Shown: positions 10,606 to 22,756, numbered from the stretch's first letter. The stretch is DNA of 64,000 nt from Corticium candelabrum (GCF_963422355.1 NC_085089.1:1729001-1793000); one strand, 5' to 3'. Translations and numbers: made by a program. Notes: a model not told the origin generated them from the sequence alone.

Positions 10606-13600
10606 TCACAATAAGTATTTTGTATAGATGTGTTGCAAGTCTGTGTAGCAGTTTTCTGACACGTCCAGCTTGTCTCCGAGGTTTCCTTCAATCCCTTCCT
10701 CTTCTTCTCTGTTAGTCAAAAGACATTCGTCAGACAGTCGAAGCCTCTGTACGATGTTTCCAAAACTCAGTCTTTCATAGGAATATGGATGCCTGACCGC
10801 AGAGAACACAGTAGTAATTAATTGCACAACCAGGACCTACATATTATGTCTGTACACTCACTAACAGTCAATCATGAGATGATAAAGAGAACGAGAACAT
10901 CCCGGAGGGGAGGAAGGCGATATCCAAGATCAACCCTATTTATCACCTGTGCCGTATAACAGTCATTCAGATTATATAACTGCTATTTGTAAAAAAATTA
11001 TTTTGCGATTGCTTTTAACCACAAATAGCAACCTCGTTGTTTGTCATCTGATTGTAAGGACGTAGTGCTAATGACCACGTTTCAAAGAGGACAATTCCAC
11101 AGCTTCACACGTCACTGGCAGACGAATATTGGTTATAATTCAAAGCCTGTTCAGAAGCAGACAGCAAACACATTAGTTTACCTACCAATAACATTTACCT
11201 ATTTATACATCAAGAGCACACCATCTTATTGAGACTTTCTCGCCTTTTTGTCGTGTAGCAGCTGTCGTCAGACACGTCACGTGCCATGCCAAAATCTGCA
11301 ATCTACACGTCAACATAACTTAGAAATTCTATTAATTAGATAAGTGTAGTTGATATTTATGTACCTTGCAAGTCAGCTCTTTGTTCACTAAAATGTTTTT
11401 TTGCAGCCAAATCCTACATGTAGAAACGAAATGTTATTTGTGATGATTATAAAGTTTTAATTGTTTCGACACTTACTCTGTAAACAAAATACTTGCGTGA
11501 AAAATATTCCTTTCCATTTGCGATATCACGAAACATTTTCAGTAGCGTTTTCTTAAAACCCAAAAGCAACACTGTCCGCTACGCCTATCAAAAACAACGA
11601 TTAGATCATGTGACACAAGATTCTCGCGCCACACTTGCTGTACTCTGGTCTCTGTTCCTCAAGGTAGTGTTTGAGATCACCATTTTCCATGTATTCCGAA
11701 ACCGACATTATCTATAGAAATAATGATTGTATTAATAAACATTGTACAAACATTTAGTATGTTACCGGAGATCCAACGGTGACAAGGCCATAGAGACGAA
11801 CGATATTTTGATGGAGAAATTGACCATTAATTGCTGCCTCATGAAGAAATTTGACGCGGTCATCAGCATTGGCTTCATTTGTCAGACTCTTGACCGCGAC
11901 TGCCAGCTTCTTTCCATCATGCTAAGGTCAATTGGTATACTCATGTATACGACATTGATTCTATCAAATTCGATCAAGCTTACCACTTTCCACACTGCTT
12001 TCTCTACAACGCCAAATTCTCTGTGCACAAACAATGCAGGTCCAATGCTATTTTAACATTATTATGTTAATCGCTTACCCTGATCCAATTGCTTTCCTGT
12101 CAGTGACGTCACTTCTGTCGATCTGATCTTTCCGCTGTTCAAGTTGACCGTAAAGTTTCCATTCTGTGGAAGCCGGTTCCCAGTATTGATCATTATTATT
12201 ATGTGTCGTGCTCAACCAGATCAGTGTGGTTTGTAAAGTCTATTACAAGTACCGGAAGCAAACCCTGCTTCAGAAGTACTTAGACCATCACGGCTGTCTA
12301 GAAAGAAGACATAACTTTACAAAGGATCCGAGTAGATCCCAGAAGCACTGTTTTCTGTAAGTGCTGCAGGTTGTGATGACCTGGAATAATGTCCAGCCAC
12401 CGTGCAATACCTACGTGCACTGTGCCCAAAGCTCCCAAAACCACCGGAACCACCAGTGTCCGACAATGCCACATGCGGCTTATCTCCACTCGCAAGTCGC
12501 TGTACTGGCAACAAACATCCCAGTGAATGATGGAGGCCACCTGATTGTGTCAATCAGTGTAGTCCGTCAGTGCCAAAGCACTACAGCCTGCCACAATGTG
12601 ATCGATTGTTTCCAGGCCTACACTGCACATGCGGCAAGTAGGACTGACATCACGATGTAGAATCTTGCACTCATAGTACCGAGTCCGAAGAGTTTGGTCT
12701 TGAGCAGCAACAACCAGTCCTTCAGTTGCAGCGGGAAGATTCGCTGCCTTTAGCCATCCGTAGGTCTCTTTCATGTCCACAGGCGGTTGCTCAGTGAGAT
12801 GGCGATACTGCCCGTGCATAGGCTTCCCACTCCAGGACCGCACACGAAGATAACTATAACATGTACGATAATGTCTCGCATCTGTTTCAGGCGCTTGCTC
12901 GAAGCCACCTTCAACCAAGATGGATGCATTCCTGTGTAAGTCCTGCGACTTGTCGTCCAAAGCAAGACTCCTCTGCAGCTGTGCAGTAAAGCAACAAGCC
13001 ATGCGCTTGATCGAGTGTGAAGATTTTCCAGAGTCACACTCCCGTATCATCTGCATGAAAGGATCAGAACTGTCAGCAAGGTAACAGTTCAGCCCCACAA
13101 TACAAGATTGATATGTCGACTCAATCTGTTGTAACCCCCTACCCCATCACTGCAAGGAGCGTACAGTCGGTCAACGTCTGCAGCAGGATGGTGGACACCG
13201 TGCATAGAGAGGAGCTTTCTGGTCCGTCGATCGAGCTGCTGCAGGTCCGTGCACCCCCAATGAATGACGCCAAACCGTAAGTGAGAACCTGTAGTGCAAA
13301 CCCATTGATGGCTAGAATCTTGTTCCGACCATACAACTCAGTCCGGAGAACCACCTTCACTCTGTGGAAGTACTCACGATGGAATCTCTCCCGCATCATG
13401 CTGTGCTGAATACTGTTACTCTCATCTACAACCAAGTACTTGTAGACTTGACCCGGTTCCAGACAGTTGATGGTGTCCGTTTTTCCTACCGTCACTCCAG
13501 AGTTGTGTCCAGATAGCCTGCCGTTGACAAAGTGTGCAACAGCACATTTGTCCAGACCAAACTTCATCTGGATGTCATCAGAGAAGGTACGAACCGTGTG

Positions 13601-14683
13601 CAACAACCCATCCAACTGATCAGAGTTTCTGCCATACAGCTTCAGATCATCCATGTAAAGTAGATGACTGATGAGCTGACGTTTGGCAGTCTCACCATTC
13701 CCAGTGGTCATCCGGTAGCCGTAACCGGTTCTGTTCAGCTCATTACTCAGAGGATTGAGAGCCATACAGAAGAGAAGTGGAGAAAGTGAGTCACCTTGGC
13801 AAATACCCCTCCTGATCTGCATAAGCCTTGTCTTGATCGTACTGTTCCTGCAAGAAAGCACCATCGATGTCCTTCAACTCTTCATCACACGTGACAGAAA
13901 CCCGCACAAGACTGGACTGATCTTATGCAGCTGAAGGCATTGGAGCAACCAACTGTGTGGCACGCTGTCATAGGCTTTCTGGTAGTCCACCCAAGCCATG
14001 CTTAAGCTCTTGTGCCTGGTCTTACAGTCTTCGGTAAGCAGCTTGTTGATCAACAGCTGATCCTTTGCACCAAAAGATCCCTGTCGACAACCCTTATGCT
14101 CCGGAGCCATGAGATTTCTCTGATCCAAATGCCCTGCAATCCTCTGCCTGATGACTGACCCAGAAACCATTATTATTGTAGTTTACATTTGGTGACGTTG
14201 TGTATGTCTATGAACGTAAATGTATTAACATGTACCGTATATGCACGACTAATTTAGTCGAGTTGATAACGTTTTGCTTCTTTAGCGTTGCCTCGGAAGC
14301 AGGCAACTCAACCTGCGTGTCAAATAACTTATTCGAAAAACCAAGATGCATTTTCTCTTTTCTCCCTCTTTGAAATATGTCTACAAGAGCGCAGGATGAG
14401 TATCCCTAGTCACATCAGTTGATCTTTGTGTTGGGTTTCCCATCATTGATAGGGTAGGATCACAGTATACTTATATGTTCATTGCTGATCCCTGTTTAGT
14501 AAAATGAGCGCCTGTCATTACACTGTTTGCACTTTGAGTTGATGCTCGTGTTGGTTTCCTCATCATTGATGTTGCAGAGTCACAATAGACAGTCACATTC
14601 ATTGCTGATCCGCGTTTAGCAAAGTGAGCATGTGAGTTTGTAGAATTAGCAACAATGCTGCGTGTGTATGGTCTTCCTAAGAT
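10606..14683 (-). pseudogene. Receptor tyrosine kinase pseudogene, copy 1
   Basis: Minus-strand kinase exons are recognisable from the juxtamembrane exon (about 14683-14300) through the glycine-loop, VAVK, hinge, HRD, DFG and DVWSYG regions to the C-terminal exon ending HIYTKYLL at 10606. The visible lesions are: a stop in the juxtamembrane exon at 14471-14473 (AACATATAA); a retrotransposon inserted in the next coding exon (12201-14167); a 1-nt deletion near 11561; a 1-nt insertion in the HRDLAARN exon (A-run near 11394-11403); and a 1-nt deletion in the Pro-rich GYRLPPP exon near 10901-10914. The usual RPSF is RLSF here. No ectodomain exons precede it. The duplicate at 23.4-27.7 kb shares these lesions. 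Confidence 0.8.
12201..14167 (-). mobile_element. 5'-truncated non-LTR retrotransposon, copy 1
   Basis: Flanked by a 10-bp target-site duplication cattattatt (12191-12200 and 14168-14177), so a clean insertion. On the minus strand it starts inside the reverse transcriptase region (KGCRQGSFGAKDQLL; WVDYQKAYDSVPHSWL) and contains RRGICQGDSLSPLLF and the catalytic LLYMDDLKLYG. It ends with a Cys/His zinc knuckle (CRMCSVGLETIDHIVAGC) and a C-terminal tail (GALGTVHVG). A stop after VMKS near 13876, a frameshift near 13.12 kb and another stop near 12.55 kb kill the ORF. Compared with the copy at 24970-27167 it lacks 231 bp near 12511, which in that copy encode the RPD...D motif of the restriction-like endonuclease. 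The R2/R4/NeSL-like group is inferred from that motif. Confidence 0.8.
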
Positions 14684-14689
14684 AAAAAT

Positions 14690-15412
14690 AAAATCACAAT
14701 ATTAATTATTAATTAATAAAATCATCAATCAGCTACCTGCCAAATGTGTGTTATATATGTACAATACTGCTTTTCTTGTATGTGGTTTAACTTGTTTAAC
14801 TCTGCATCTTGAATTTCTAGTAATAAGGCTAAGTTGTATTTGCAAAGACACACATAAGCCAACAAAATTAAAAATATTAATTATTGGCGTTTAAAATAAA
14901 TGTTGCAGCTTAATAAATTCATTGAATTAGTCTGACAAGTATGTTGCTAGCTCAATCTTACTTACATAGTTGTTTGCAAAACGAATCACTACGATGATGT
15001 AAAATAATGAGTTGACTAAACCTAATTACTGACTACAAATAATCATGAGTCTAGATATCTAAGGTCACCCCACACATATTGTATACTGTTTAAATGTGCA
15101 GGGATGGTATCTCAAACAGCTACCTAGACTACAAATCGATCGGGCGTTTCCTCTGCTCTGCACTGCTGTCTGTCAGTCTGTCTGCCTGTTTGTCTATCTG
15201 TCTGCCTGTCTGCTTGTTTGTGTGTCTGTCTGTTTATCTATTTGTCTGTCAATACATATATTTTCAAACATTGAACTATTATACACCATCTAAGCAAAGA
15301 AACTAAATACTACCCAAGCCAATAGGGCTTGGTTCTACTTACTACTATTTATGTTTATGTGGCTGTCTCTTGAAACAATCTTCTTTATTTTTCTGTTAAT
15401 CACTCATAGCAT
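14690..15412. other. Spacer with TCTG microsatellite
   Basis: No gene is visible. A TCTG/TCTA-rich microsatellite runs from about 15163 to 15252; the duplicate is at about 28163-28268 and is slightly longer. The short open frames over it are repeat artefacts. Confidence 0.5.
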
Positions 15413-16430
15413 TCAATCGTTGTAGACACACAAAATACACAGATCTACAGTATGTCTTGAAGGTCGATGCATTTGGCTTTCCGTCTTTGCCCCTTGATAG
15501 CTGTGACAGCTTCTTCCAATAGTCTTCAGCTTTCTCTCCCCAACAGCCAAAATGTTCGAAGAGTATAGGCACAAAAGTTGGTCGAAACCTCCAGGCAAAA
15601 GCTCCTGGTCATACATTTTTATCTTCAGATTTTCTCTTCTGGTTGCCGCTGCTCTCTGACTTGTAGCTGATAAAACTTCTATGCCATTACTCCAGAGATG
15701 CGCTAGAGAAATATCCAATTCAAGATCCACCCCCGATGTTGAATCATATACGACTATGTCTGATCTGTCTTCAGAATTGACATACCTTCCTCTGGGTTCT
15801 TTTACGTGATGTAATTGCAGTTGACTCAAACAGTCTGACCATGCTGAAACCATGTTGTTATGGCTGATTACCGGGCCTCTCCCAGTCTTACATGTTATTA
15901 GGTGGCATCCATCTGAGTCTAATTCTTTCCCACGATCACACTGACCAGAAGCCAAAGGCATTTGGCAGCCCAGTCTCATCAACGATGCCAAACAGAAATC
16001 GCACGGAGATTATGCATGCCATGATGATGATGGTACTGTCAAAAGCCACGCTCCTGCACCTTTGTCTTGTAAGACCTTCATTCGAGATTGGTCTCTAGTC
16101 GAAGATGAATTCTGAATAAAACCATTTCACAGAGATTTAATGTACTCCTCAGTCAGCCTGTGTTGTAGTTGTTTCCTGTCGTTGATAACTTCTACGAGAG
16201 TTTTGTTTTGAGGCAAAACATTGCACAAATCTCTGCTGTTGGAACTATTTGAATGACGTGAATTCTCATCATCAAGCAATCTCTCAGCATCAGAAATTCG
16301 TTTTGCTATTGTATGCAGGGTTGAAGCCCAATTAGACAGAAATGCAAATGGTGCTGTAGATGTTAAAGCTGTGAGACCAAATCCTCCATGTCTTATTTGT
16401 CTGTCTGTCTGTCTGTCTGTCAAATCTTTT
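15413..16430 (-). mobile_element. Mobile-element C-terminal fragment (nuclease-like), copy 1
   Basis: Minus-strand fragments in order: IRHGGFGLTALTSTAPFAFL (about 16410), a linker ending LTEEYIKSL, then MRLGCQMPLASGQCD, a Cys/His segment (DGCHLITCKTGRGP), SDIVVYDSTSG followed by LELDISLAHLWS, the block AAATRRENLKIKMYDQ, and beyond a frame change the remnants of an FGCWGEKAE segment. This is the typical order of the region after the reverse transcriptase in a non-LTR or related element, with a PD-(D/E)XK-like pattern in xDI...LELD. Stops and frameshifts show it is dead. A second copy is at 28429-29450 and a plus-strand relative at 2540-3330. Exact family is not recognised. Confidence 0.55.
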
Positions 16431-16884
16431 ATATTTCATACATATGAACTATTACAAGCTATAGATACGAAAGTCCGTTATATATCAATTAGACACACAC
16501 GGGTCTTCTGTCTGTCTGTCTGCCTGTAATCCGACGTCACCCGGACCAGTATATCACTCTGGCCCATATTAACCAAATGGGTGTTCCAAAATTCAGAACT
16601 AGGCGGCGTGAGTAAAGCCAATCTACCCAAAATTGAGGTAGTCAACTGTGTGTATATGCAAACACGATTGGGATAGAATGTGCCGTCTAATACCAATTTA
16701 GGCTGTAGCACGCTCCGTCACAATGGATATACTTGGTGGTTGTGTAGTAACTCCTGGCCTGTGTATGAATGATTATTGCTATGGTGTCAGGCGTCAAGGG
16801 GCGCGAGTCAGACAGACAATGAAGCAAACTAGATAATAGATGACATTGGTATCATCTGGTCATAATTACATGATGACACCTACC

Positions 16885-16953
16885 TAGTCTCGCGTAGCCA
16901 GACCCTTTCCCGCAGTATGACGCGGTGGGAAAGAGTCTGGCCATGCGAGACTA
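16885..16953. repeat. Foldback (MITE-like) element, copy 1
   Basis: TAGTCTCGCGTAGCCAGACC and its near-complement (ggtctggcc...gcgagacta in inverted sense) are separated by a loop of about 10 bp, giving a hairpin of about 28-30 bp per arm with a few mismatches. The duplicate lies at 29904-29972. Such foldbacks are commonly small nonautonomous elements; no coding capacity. Confidence 0.55.
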
Positions 16954-17094
16954 ACCATCTCATTGCCATCATTCTATCTAGTCGCTAGACAACTCGCATT
17001 ACTTGCAACTGTAGTGAACAAAACGAGCTGGCAACATAGCAAGCTTTACATAAATTTATAGTTTTTACTGATTTGATAGAGTGCACGCACTGTT

Positions 17095-17755
17095 TGTTTA
17101 CTCAAATATATGCACCATCCATCTGTACCTGTGTCGAAAGTGTAGCCGCCTCTACAGAGCCGTATATACGGCTCTGGCCTCTGGAGCCGTTGTAGATCGA
17201 CCTCTTTCTGCTAACGAAATGGTTCCTTATTCCAGGAATCAGAGTTTAGTGTAGGTGCTATATCGTCGCCGATGAAATGAAAAAGTTAACAACGGTAACA
17301 AATTACGTACAAAAGCAGAAGAAAGGCCAATATCAAGTCCCCGTATATTTACGCTGCAAACAGTCCCGTATGCAGTAAAAGTAGTCCCGTATGCGGTACC
17401 TAGTACCGTATGCGATACCACTTGCTTGCCAGAGCCGTACGGCTCTGTTGCTTGCCATATCCTCGTAAAAAGCTCCTCATAAACTATTTCTCTGGTATAT
17501 CTCTCAACCTTTTGATCAATTTCGTGCGAGCCTCGTACCCAGGCCTTGATGTGCGGACGAAGAAGTCCTCGTCACATTGTTTCGCATGCTCGCATAAATT
17601 ATCCTGAAATCGAGGTAATACATACTCGCATAAAAACCTAACGTCTGAAACTTGAAACGGATTAGAGTGGCGTAGCAATAATAATGGCGGTTGATGAAAG
17701 AAATCGTGTTGTGGCAGTCCAGCAAGCACACAAATCTGGTGCCTAAGCATATCAT
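17095..17755. repeat. Dispersed repeat with palindromes and CCCGTATGCGGTAC units (copy 3)
   Basis: Same order as at 6.6 kb, with two palindromes: GAGCCGTATATACGGCTC (near 17157) and GAGCCGTACGGCTC (near 17432). The cccgtatgcggtac units lie between them at about 17360-17420. Open frames here are not conserved as proteins. Confidence 0.5.
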
Positions 17756-17904
17756 TAATATTAATTAAATGGGTAATGTTAAAAAATCAGAATAAATATT
17801 ATAGACTGTACACAATTCTTACACGGTAATTAATATACGTTGAAATCATAATACCGTACTTGGTATATAATTGTTATTGCATGCAGCATGCCATCTGTCA
17901 CGTG

Positions 17905-18905
17905 TTGTAAATGACGTTTTCTGACTCACGTGCTGCAGTTTTTTTCTTGCTGATCTGATGATTCATAAAGTACATTTATCTTGTTAGCTCTATAATCTTT
18001 ATGAGACGCAGCCGTTGAGAGATTTTTAGTCATCCGATGTTGCAACGCCATGTCGCTATAGAGTGGATTCAACTGCACATTGTCTGATGTTTTACATCCA
18101 TTGAGTGAAGATCCTTTTTCTTTCTTTTATTCAATATTTCTAGAACGACAACAAGTACCATTTATACACCTTAAGTAGCTCCAATTTGCGATATAGAAGT
18201 ACTTTCATTGCACAAATTGTTGCTATTTTCATGTCTTCTATTTGCAGGAAAAGTTGCGTTGTACCTCTAAAATCGGCTGAAATTGTAGAAATACTGCTTG
18301 CATATAATTTTTATGTAAGTTATACGTAAAAGCCAAAGTCACCTGCCGAATGTGATCAATTTTTTTAGAATCCTAATTTCTTGCTTTTCTTCTTCGGACG
18401 ATAAATACGAAAATTATGGACACGATTACAACAAGAACTCCGATTGCAGCAGCAACTGCTGCGTATATTGTATGGTTTGAAGGACTCGATTTTGTTTCAT
18501 GAGCTATTGTATCCAAGTCTGGTGTCATTAGTGTCGTTGCCCTACGACTTGTTGCAGTTGTTTGTCTGGAACTGCTGGAGCTAAAGGTTTGTGTTGTGTG
18601 AATTAGTGACGTGAATGCAGATTTTGCGACCATCGCTTTTATAGAATCACGAGGCAAAACAGACATAATTATGGAGACAATCGGTGTAGAAAGAGGGTCG
18701 TTAACGCGAGCTGTCGGTGTTGTTGACATATCAGTTGTCGATCTTGTAGCCTCTCTCGATGACGTGCACGAAGGAGTTGTAGTGGACAGTTGAGTGTTGA
18801 CCGTAACAGTGTTACCAAAGTACACACAACTTTGACTGACCATACGACGCTTGAACAGAAAGAGAAATCAACAGAAATAACACGTTTGACACGCTTCAAA
18901 ATCAC
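17905..18905 (-). pseudogene. Lectin-less receptor relic, copy 1
   Basis: An open stalk/TM exon (Thr/Ser-rich, then AAVAAAIGVLVVIVSIIFVF and RRRKAR, 18843-18373) is preceded directly by the end of a signal-peptide exon. The signal exon's donor and the first bases of intron 1 are fused to the middle of the stalk, so both CTLD exons are deleted. In this copy the start of the signal peptide, including the ATG, is also lost. Tail exons at about 18.2-17.9 kb show frame damage in an A-run, leading to an early stop. A CACGTG box at 18903-18908 survives. The copy at 30.9-31.9 kb keeps the full signal exon. Confidence 0.7.
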
Positions 18906-19242
18906 GTGACTATCTAACTATATCTACAGGCACACGAACTAATTATATAATCACGTGATTGTGCAATTATTCTTAAATTAAATTCGTTTTTTATAAAAAT
19001 AAATAGAGATGTCGAAAAGATTGTTATAAAATGCAAAAACTTATAGCGATTGTAAACATCAAGCTAATTGTAGCAAACTAAACATACAATTTATTGAACT
19101 TGACAACGTCCAATTGTAGATACAATACCAATAGTGCAATAACTAGTTTTAGCGGCCATCACTCAGATAGCTAGAATAAAATAGCAAAATTTTACAAGAT
19201 CCATTTACACATTGCGTACCAGTTTATAATATATACGATGTT

Positions 19243-22200
19243 TCACAATAAATATTTTGTATAGATGTGTTGCAAGTCTGTGTAGCAGTTTTCTGACACG
19301 TCCAGCTTGTCTCCGAGTTTACCTTCAATCCCTTCCTCTTCTTTTCTGTTATTCAAAAGAAATTCGTCAGACACTCGAAGCCTCTGCACGATGTTTCCAA
19401 AACTCGGTCTTTCATCGGAGTAGGGATGCCTGACCGCAGAGAACGTATAGTAGCAATTACACAACCAGGACCTACATATTATGTCTGTACACTCACCAAC
19501 AGTCAATCATGAGATGATAAAGAGAACGAGAGCATCCTGGAGGAGGAGGAAGGCGATATCCAAGATCAACCCTATTTATCACCTGTGCCGTAAAACAGTC
19601 ATTCGGATTACATAATTATAACTGTTATTTGTAAAAAATATTTTGCAATTGCTTATAACTACAAATAGCAACCTCGTTGTTTGTCATGTGATTGTAAGGA
19701 CGTAGTGCCAATGTCCACACTTCAAAGAGGACAATTCCATAGCTCCACACGTCACTGGCAGACGAATATTGGTTATAATTCAAAGCCTGTTCAGAAGCAG
19801 ACAGCAAACGCTTTAGTTTATCCACCAATAACATTAACCTATTTATACCTCAAGAGCACACCATCTTAATGGGACTTTCCCGCCTTTTGTCGTGTAGCAG
19901 CTGTCGTCAGACACGTCACGTGCCATGCCAAAATCTGCAATCTACACGTCAACATAACTTAGAAATTCTATTAGATAAGTGTAGTTGATATTTATGTACC
20001 TTGCAAGTCAGCTCTTTGTTCACCAAAATGTTTCTTGCGGCCAAATCCTACATGTAGAAACAAAAATGTTAATTGTGATGATTTTAAAGTTTTAATTGTT
20101 TTGGCACTTACTCTGTGAACAAAATACTTGCGTGAAAAATATTCCATTCCACTTGCGATATCACGACACATTTTCAGTAAGGTTTTGTTAAAGTCCAAAA
20201 GGCAACACTGTCCGCTACGCCTATCAAAAACAACAACTAGATCATGTGACACAAGATATTCACGCCACACTTGCTGCATACTCTGGTCTCTGTTCTTCAA
20301 GGTAGTGCTTGAGATCACCATTTTCCATGTATTCCGAAACCAAAAGTATCTATAGAAATAAATAATGTATTAATAAATACTATACAAAACATTTAGTATG
20401 TTACCGGAGATCCAACGGTGACGACGCCATAGAGACGAACGACATTTTGATGGAGAAATTGACCATTAATTGCTGCCTCACGAAGAAATTTGACGCGGTC
20501 ATCAGCATTGGCTTCATTTGCCAGAGTCTTGACCGCGACTGCAAGCTTCCTTCCATCATGCTAAGGTCAATTGGTATTACACTCGTACGACATTGATTCT
20601 ATCAAAATTCGATCAAAGCTTACCACTTTCCACACTGCTCTCTCTACAACGCCAAATTCCCTGCGCACAAACAATGCAGTTTTACTGTTATTTTAAAATT
20701 GCCTAGTTTGTCAATTGTTTACCCTGATCCAATCGTTTTCCTGTCGGTGACGTCACTTCTGTCGATCTTTCTGTATTGCCGCTGTTCAAGTTGACCGTAA
20801 AGTTCCCATTCCGTGAAAGCCGGTTCCCAGTACTGATTATTCAATATTTCTAGAACAACAACAAGTATCATATATACACCATAAGCAGCTCCAGTTTGCG
20901 TTAGATATAGAAAGTACTTCCATCGCACAAATTGTTGCTCTTTTCATGTCGCCTACTTGAGATAGTTGCTGTACCGGTAAGCTCTGGCTCATTTGCTGAC
21001 CCACATTTAGAGCCTGAAATTGTAGAAATATTGTTTGCATATGATTTTTCTATATATTATAAGCCAAAGCAAAAGCAACCTGCCGCATGTGATCGAACTG
21101 TTTTGTTAAAATCCAACTTTCTTGCTTTTCTTCTCCGAACGATAAATACGAAGATTATAGACGCAATTACAACAATAACTCCGATGGCTGCACCAACTGC
21201 TACGTAAGTTGTATCGTTCGAAGAACTCGATTTTGTTTCATGAGCTATAGGCGAACGATCCACAGTGGCGGCAACTGTGGTTGGAAGTGTGATGGACAAA
21301 GCTGATGCAGTAGAAGAGTTTGTACTAGAAGTCTTGGTAGTTGCACTTGCTGACGTATAGGGTATTGTTGTAGCTTGCACAGTTGTCGGTGTCTGCGTTG
21401 TAGAGAGCATTAGATTATACTTGCAAATGTACGGAAATTGTCTTGTACATGCTATGTCTCTCCATGTTCCATCATATACCATCCTTATACAATCACCATT
21501 ACCATTGGGCTCGTTAACTGAATTATCCCAATTTGTGAATGTGCTTTGTTCGCCATTGATCCATACAAATGTGTTCTCAACGTCTTTGTCATTCAAGCCA
21601 ATCCATGCGTCATTGCTAACTAATCTGGATATCCCTCTTAAGCTTAAGACCAAACAGTTCTCTTTCGCAAATGTGATAGACGCGAGATGTCCTCCTTTGT
21701 TATTGCAGTCCTCTTCAGCCGCATCCCAAGTTTTAGGCATCGTAACGAGAAGATAACAACTCAGTCCACGACGAGTCCAGCCTGACTGACATTGCATTGA
21801 TGACGCTAGAAAACAGCAAAAATTTTAAATTATTTTACAAAATGACAAGTAAAATGACCAAATTTCACACCAGAAGTAAGAGGTGGAGGATGGGTGGTCA
21901 GCGTTGGAGTTTCACAAACGTAGTAGTACTTGGTAATACATTCCTTATCATTCCACCGACCGTTTGCCCTTCTTAGTATAGTGCAATTTTCTGAGCTAAC
22001 GTTGCTAGCTTGATTGCCAGACCATTGTCTGTATAAACAAGTCGTACCATCACTCCACACGAACGAGTTCTCCACAATTTTGTCATTCAATCCAATCCAA
22101 ACGTTGTATCCTCCTGTATTTCCTGACAAGTTATAAACAAAACTGTTCTCAATGTTCGACGTGATGGATACGAGATGTCCGCCGCCTGTAGTTACACAAT

Positions 22201-22756
22201 CGGCTTCAGCATCATCCCAAGTCTTCTTAGTAGAAAAATGGCGATAGCAACTATTTTCATTGAGACTCCATCCCGATAAACAACTTGTAGCGTCTAATAA
22301 CATTGCCATTACAATAGCAAAACAACAAACAGTGCACAACTATACATGAAACCTATTATATGGTGTAGTTAAAGTATGGTAACGGTCGCAGTCGACCTAA
22401 ACGCACAACATAGGTTTTCAACGTCTGTCTACACTTCCTGAAAAATGAACCTGCTACTCAATAGCTCGATCACGTGAGAAACATTAAACGGTCACGTCCT
22501 CTAGGTAAAACAGACTCTTGTTGTCTGTAGCAATCGCACAATAACGACATTGCAACAACTGTGTGATTACAAAATTTATAATTCAACTACTCTATCTAAG
22601 AGCCAATTTGTAATACAGATCAACCAACAGTATGCTAAATATTTAGCAAAGTTAGCACATACGCATACAAAATGCACACAAATTTGACTGACCAGACGAA
22701 GCTTGAAGAGTAAGAGAAATCACTAAAAACAACATGTATGACGCACCGAAAAACAT
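19243..22756 (-). CDS. Chimeric two-CTLD receptor tyrosine kinase, intact
   Basis: Fourteen exons, minus: 22756-22693, 22293-21871, 21805-21080, 21013-20918, 20849-20723, 20660-20624, 20560-20405, 20349-20282, 20220-20112, 20047-20000, 19941-19849, 19786-19673, 19582-19497, 19429-19243. Total 2334 nt (777 aa), every junction in phase. Signal peptide, CTLD1 (WIGLNDK, RWNDKEC), CTLD2 with EPN, a stalk shortened by an internal deletion to roughly 55 residues, a TM helix, then the kinase: GSGEFGVV loop, VAVKTL lysine, [44 protein letters not shown] and ERPSF. The tail ends YTDLQHIYTKYLL. The activation loop has a single Tyr (SCYTT). Exon 20849-20723 contains the duplication junction that joins a kinase-less ectodomain gene to this kinase, and the YCDP juxtamembrane exon is absent. 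Confidence 0.8.

Larger units (their letters stand above)
7625..20838. repeat. 13-kb segmental duplication, unit 1
   Basis: Matches 20839-33890 nearly throughout, including gene, pseudogene, retrotransposon, foldback and relic. Offsets step from 12772 (genes at 9 kb) to 13000 (after a 231-bp deletion in unit 1) to 13046 (kinase at 19 kb). The left border lies at the start of the last tail exon of the gene at 7385-9984, and the right border in the juxtamembrane exon of the kinase at 20.84 kb. Confidence 0.85.

Noticed and set aside
15094-15306. Hydrophobic Ser/Leu/Cys-rich membrane peptide
   Set aside because: Encoded by the TCTG microsatellite; differs in the duplicate only by repeat number.
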